DNA of 64,000 nt from assembly GCF_000282315.2 (NCBI RefSeq), contig NZ_AKJN02000011.1:186001-250000 (forward strand), in the 5' to 3' direction. The notes under the pieces are model-generated. The model worked only from the letters and a program-made list of their open reading frames with translations, made no database searches and was not told the DNA's origin. Source of the DNA: Pseudomonas sp. GM41(2012). GTDB lineage: Bacteria > Pseudomonadota > Gammaproteobacteria > Pseudomonadales > Pseudomonadaceae. Shown piece by piece: positions 61,051 to 64,000 of the stretch. The position numbers and the translations under genes were made by a program. Within the stretch, counting starts at the first letter, position 1. Each line of letters begins with the position of its first letter.

Positions 61051-62919
61051 ATGCTGAACAAATACCCTCTGTGGAAATACATTCTGATCCTGGCGGTGCT
61101 GGCGGTCGGTCTGATTTATTCCGCTCCCAATCTATATCCTGATGACCCGGCCATTCAGGTCAGCGGTGCAAGCACTGCGCTGCAGGTCAATCAGGCTGAT
61201 CTGGATCGCGTGAGCGCAGCGCTCAAGGAATCCGGGATCAACGTCAAGGCTGCCACCCTGGCAGCAAACGGCAAGGGCGGTCTGATTCGTCTGACCAAGG
61301 CTGAAGATCAGCTGCCTGCCAAGGACGTCGTGCGCAAGGCATTGGGTGATGACTACGTCGTTGCACTGAACCTGGCACAAACCACCCCGCAATGGCTGCG
61401 CAGCCTGGCCGCGCACCCGATGAAGCTGGGTCTGGACTTGTCCGGTGGTGTGCACTTCCTGCTGGAAGTGGACATGGACAAAGCCCTCGACGCTCGCTTG
61501 AAAGTGTACGAAGGCGATGTGAAGAGCCTGTTGCGTAAAGAGAAACTGCGCTATCGCAGCCTGCCGCAACTCAACGGTGCCATTCAGCTGGGCTTCACTG
61601 ATGAAGCAGCCCGCGAACAAGCCCGTGCGCTGATCCGCAAGAGCTTCAACGATTTCGACATTGTTCCGGCCGACCTCAATGGCCAACCGGTACTGCGTCT
61701 GGCGATGACCCCGGCCAAGCTGGCGGAAATCCGTGAATACTCCATCAAGCAGAACTTGACCACGGTACGTAACCGCGTCAACGAACTGGGTGTTGCCGAG
61801 CCAATCGTTCAGCGTCAGGGCGCCAACCGCATCGTGGTTGAGCTGCCGGGCGTGCAGGACACCGCCGAAGCCAAGCGTATCCTCGGCAAGACGGCCAACC
61901 TTGAGTTCCGTCTGGCGGCTGAGCCAGGCGCTTCGAAAGCCACTTCCGAATCGTTTGAGTTCCGTGAAGGCAAGCGTCCGCCGGCACTGATCGAGCGTGG
62001 CTTGATCATCACTGGCGACCAGGTGACTGACGCCAAGGCTGGCTTCGGCGAGCACGGCACGCCAGAAGTGAACATCCGTCTGGATGGCCACGGTGGCGAG
62101 CTGATGAGTCGTGCGACTCGCAGCAACGTTGGTCGCAGCATGGCAGTGATCTTTATCGAGCAGCGTCCGGTTACCACTTACGTCAAGCAAGTGGTTAATG
62201 GCGTCGAGAAAGACGTGCCGGTCCAGACGTTCAAGGAAGAGAAGAAGATCATCAGCCTGGCGACCATTCAGTCGCCGCTGGGTGCTCAGTTCCGCATCAC
62301 CGGCCTGAACGGGCAGGGCGAGTCGTCCGAACTGGCGCTGCTGCTGCGTGCCGGTGGTCTGGCTGCACCGATGTACTTCGCTGAAGAGCGCACCATTGGC
62401 CCAAGCCTGGGTGCCGACAACATCATCAAAGGTATCGATGCATCGCTGTGGGGCATGCTGTTTGTCTCGCTGTTTATCATCGCCATCTACCGCTTCTTCG
62501 GCATCATCGCCACCGTCGCGCTGGCGGTGAACATGGTGCTGCTGCTGGCCCTGATGTCGCTGCTGGGTGCAACACTGACCCTGCCGGGTATCGCCGGTAT
62601 CGTGTTGACCATGGGTATGGCCGTCGACGCCAACGTTCTGATCTTCTCGCGGATACGTGAAGAGATCGCGGCGGGCATGACCGTACAACGGGCAATCAAC
62701 GAAGGCTTCGGCCGGGCATTCACCGCGATTCTCGACGCCAACCTGACAACCTTGTTGGTCGGCGGGATTCTCTTTGCCATGGGCACCGGCCCGGTCAAAG
62801 GCTTCGCAGTGACCATGTCCCTCGGGATCTTTACCTCGATGTTCACGGCCATCATGGTGACCCGCGCGATGGTCAACCTGATCTTCGGCGGTCGTGACTT
62901 CAAGAAGTTGTGGATTTAA
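61051..62919 (+). CDS. secD: Protein translocase subunit SecD
   Basis: SecD with SecF uses the proton gradient to pull secreted proteins across the membrane. ATG 61051 (a GTG at 61048 is possible) gives 622 residues: an N-terminal helix (WKYILILAVLAVGLIYSAP), a large periplasmic region with GLDLSGGVHFLLEVDM, and a C-terminal five-helix domain with GMAVDANVLIFSRIREE. gggcggcg is near the start; a GC hairpin without T-run (61011-61029) lies in the yajC-secD gap. Confidence 0.96.
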   Translation: MLNKYPLWKYILILAVLAVGLIYSAPNLYPDDPAIQVSGASTALQVNQADLDRVSAALKESGINVKAATLAANGKGGLIRLTKAEDQLPAKDVVRKALGDDYVVALNLAQTTPQWLRSLAAHPMKLGLDLSGGVHFLLEVDMDKALDARLKVYEGDVKSLLRKEKLRYRSLPQLNGAIQLGFTDEAAREQARALIRKSFNDFDIVPADLNGQPVLRLAMTPAKLAEIREYSIKQNLTTVRNRVNELGVAEPIVQRQGANRIVVELPGVQDTAEAKRILGKTANLEFRLAAEPGASKATSESFEFREGKRPPALIERGLIITGDQVTDAKAGFGEHGTPEVNIRLDGHGGELMSRATRSNVGRSMAVIFIEQRPVTTYVKQVVNGVEKDVPVQTFKEEKKIISLATIQSPLGAQFRITGLNGQGESSELALLLRAGGLAAPMYFAEERTIGPSLGADNIIKGIDASLWGMLFVSLFIIAIYRFFGIIATVALAVNMVLLLALMSLLGATLTLPGIAGIVLTMGMAVDANVLIFSRIREEIAAGMTVQRAINEGFGRAFTAILDANLTTLLVGGILFAMGTGPVKGFAVTMSLGIFTSMFTAIMVTRAMVNLIFGGRDFKKLWI

Positions 62920-62928
62920 GGGGCTGCC

Positions 62929-63843
62929 ATGTTACGTACAATCAACTTCATGGGCGTTCGCAACTTTGCGTTCGGCGTCACATTGTTCCTTACGGCGCTG
63001 GCCATTTTCAGCGTCTTCCACAAGGGCATGAACTGGGGCCTGGACTTCACCGGCGGTACGCTCATTGAGCTGACCTACGAGCGTCCGGCCGACGTCACCA
63101 AGGTGCGTGAGCAGCTGGTTACATCGGGTTATCACGAGGCGATCGTTCAGAGCTTCGGTGCGACTACCGATTTGCTGGTGCGTATGCCAGGTGAAGACCC
63201 GCAGCTGGGTCATCAAGTGGCAGAAGCGCTGCTGAAAGTCGGCGGCGACAACCCGGCGACGGTCAAGCGTGTCGAATTCGTCGGCCCTCAGGTCGGTGAA
63301 GAGCTGCGCGACCAGGGCGGCCTCGGCATGCTAATGGCATTGGGCGGCATCCTGATCTACCTGGCTTTCCGCTTTCAGTGGAAGTTCGCGGTCGGTGCCA
63401 TCGTTTCGCTGATCCACGACGTGATCGTGACCGTCGGTATCCTGTCGTTCTTCCAGATCACCTTCGACCTGACGGTGCTGGCGGCGGTACTGGCGATTAT
63501 CGGTTACTCGCTCAACGACACCATCGTGGTATTCGACCGGGTGCGTGAGAACTTCCGCGTACTGCGCAAGGCCACCCTGATCGACAACATCAACATCTCG
63601 ACCACGCAAACCCTGCTGCGGACCATGGCGACGTCGATCTCCACCTTGCTGGCGATCGCGGCCCTGTTGTTCTTTGGTGGCGACAACCTGTTCGGCTTCT
63701 CCATCGCGCTGTTTGTCGGTGTGTTGGCGGGTACCTACTCGTCGATCTACATCGCCAACGTCGTGCTGATCTGGCTGAACCTGAGCACCGAGGATCTGAT
63801 TCCTACGGTGGCTACCGATAAGGAAGTCGACGACCGCCCATAA
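62929..63843 (+). CDS. secF: Protein translocase subunit SecF
   Basis: This 304-residue partner of SecD has GLDFTGGTLIELTYERPA near the N-terminus and the membrane motifs VLAIIGYSLNDTIVVFDRVR and TLLRTMATSISTLLAIAALL. It starts 9 bases after secD. A terminator follows. Confidence 0.96.
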   Translation: MLRTINFMGVRNFAFGVTLFLTALAIFSVFHKGMNWGLDFTGGTLIELTYERPADVTKVREQLVTSGYHEAIVQSFGATTDLLVRMPGEDPQLGHQVAEALLKVGGDNPATVKRVEFVGPQVGEELRDQGGLGMLMALGGILIYLAFRFQWKFAVGAIVSLIHDVIVTVGILSFFQITFDLTVLAAVLAIIGYSLNDTIVVFDRVRENFRVLRKATLIDNINISTTQTLLRTMATSISTLLAIAALLFFGGDNLFGFSIALFVGVLAGTYSSIYIANVVLIWLNLSTEDLIPTVATDKEVDDRP

Positions 63844-63870
63844 CGGCTATCGTTTTCCAGCTGTTGGCCG

Positions 63871-63904
63871 AAAAGGCGCGAGTGTTGAACTCGCGCCTTT
63901 TTTA
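63871..63904 (+). terminator. Terminator of the yajC-secDF operon
   Basis: Stem aaaaggcgcgag / ctcgcgcctttttt with loop tgttgaa, 28 bases after secF. Confidence 0.92.
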
Positions 63905-63963
63905 ATGCTCCAAGGCTAGGAGAAGCGCGGGCATGTCCCGCATGTGATGGTCAGGAGGTTCAT

Positions 63964-64000
63964 GTGAACAAGTCGATGCTGGTTGGTGCAGTATTGGGTG
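63964..64000 (+). CDS. Start of a probable glycine-zipper membrane protein (partial)
   Basis: GTG at 63964 with AGGAGG seven bases upstream reads MNKSMLVGAVLG to the window edge. In other Pseudomonas a glycine-zipper 2TM-domain protein with this kind of start follows secF, as I recall. Only 12 codons are visible. Confidence 0.55.
   Translation, partial: MNKSMLVGAVLG

Noticed and set aside
1..64000. CRISPR array or prophage
   Set aside because: No regularly spaced identical repeats and no phage structural genes were seen; all repeats found are REP-type.

Overview
The window is chromosomal DNA of a Pseudomonas, most likely of the P. fluorescens group. Evidence is the codon use, many Pseudomonas-type REP palindromes, a cyoABCDE cytochrome bo3 operon, fdsGBAD, and the gene order algD / yaaA / polysaccharide deacetylase / phoH / moaCDE, which I know from other Pseudomonas genomes. 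The first 67 bases are the 5' end of algD on the minus strand; the last 37 bases start another gene.

Layout. 1-6.2 kb: algD start and its long upstream region, yaaA, a deacetylase-like protein, phoH and moaCDE. 6.35-7.52 kb: an IS110-family element inserted in a REP palindrome. Its non-coding end can be read as a bridge RNA whose guide segments match the REP target and the element's own ends. 7.7-15 kb: an ABC amino-acid-binding protein, dsbB and cyoABCDE. 15-27.4 kb: an accessory cluster with a divergent MocR regulator and two plus-strand units. Unit 1 is MFS, ATP-grasp, RidA and cupin; unit 2 is GST, KamA-type radical SAM, class IV aminotransferase, TauD-type dioxygenase, AurF-type diiron oxygenase and metallo-hydrolase. 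A second MocR gene closes it. It looks like an NRPS/PKS-free pathway for an amino-acid-derived metabolite that I cannot name.

27.7-45.3 kb: housekeeping and regulatory genes. They include a two-component system divergent from a periplasmic methionine-sulfoxide repair operon (msrB, dipZ-like, msrA), a GNAT/diguanylate cyclase pair, a LysR/aminotransferase pair, yefM-yoeB, a PhoD-like phosphatase, mlaA and a second two-component system. 45.4-50.6 kb: NAD-dependent formate dehydrogenase fdsGBAD. 51-58 kb: a more AT-rich accessory stretch with a small ion channel, a decayed PH-domain gene, a DUF3077-type gene, a highly structured leader before a 50-residue ORF, a HEPN protein, and a three-gene DUF262 / AAA-DUF3696 / unknown operon resembling anti-phage systems. 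It lies on the 3' side of a tRNA-Leu(CAA) gene. 58.4-64 kb: queA, tgt, yajC, secD, secF and the start of a probable glycine-zipper protein.

All calls come from reading the sequence and from recalled family knowledge; no database search was run.
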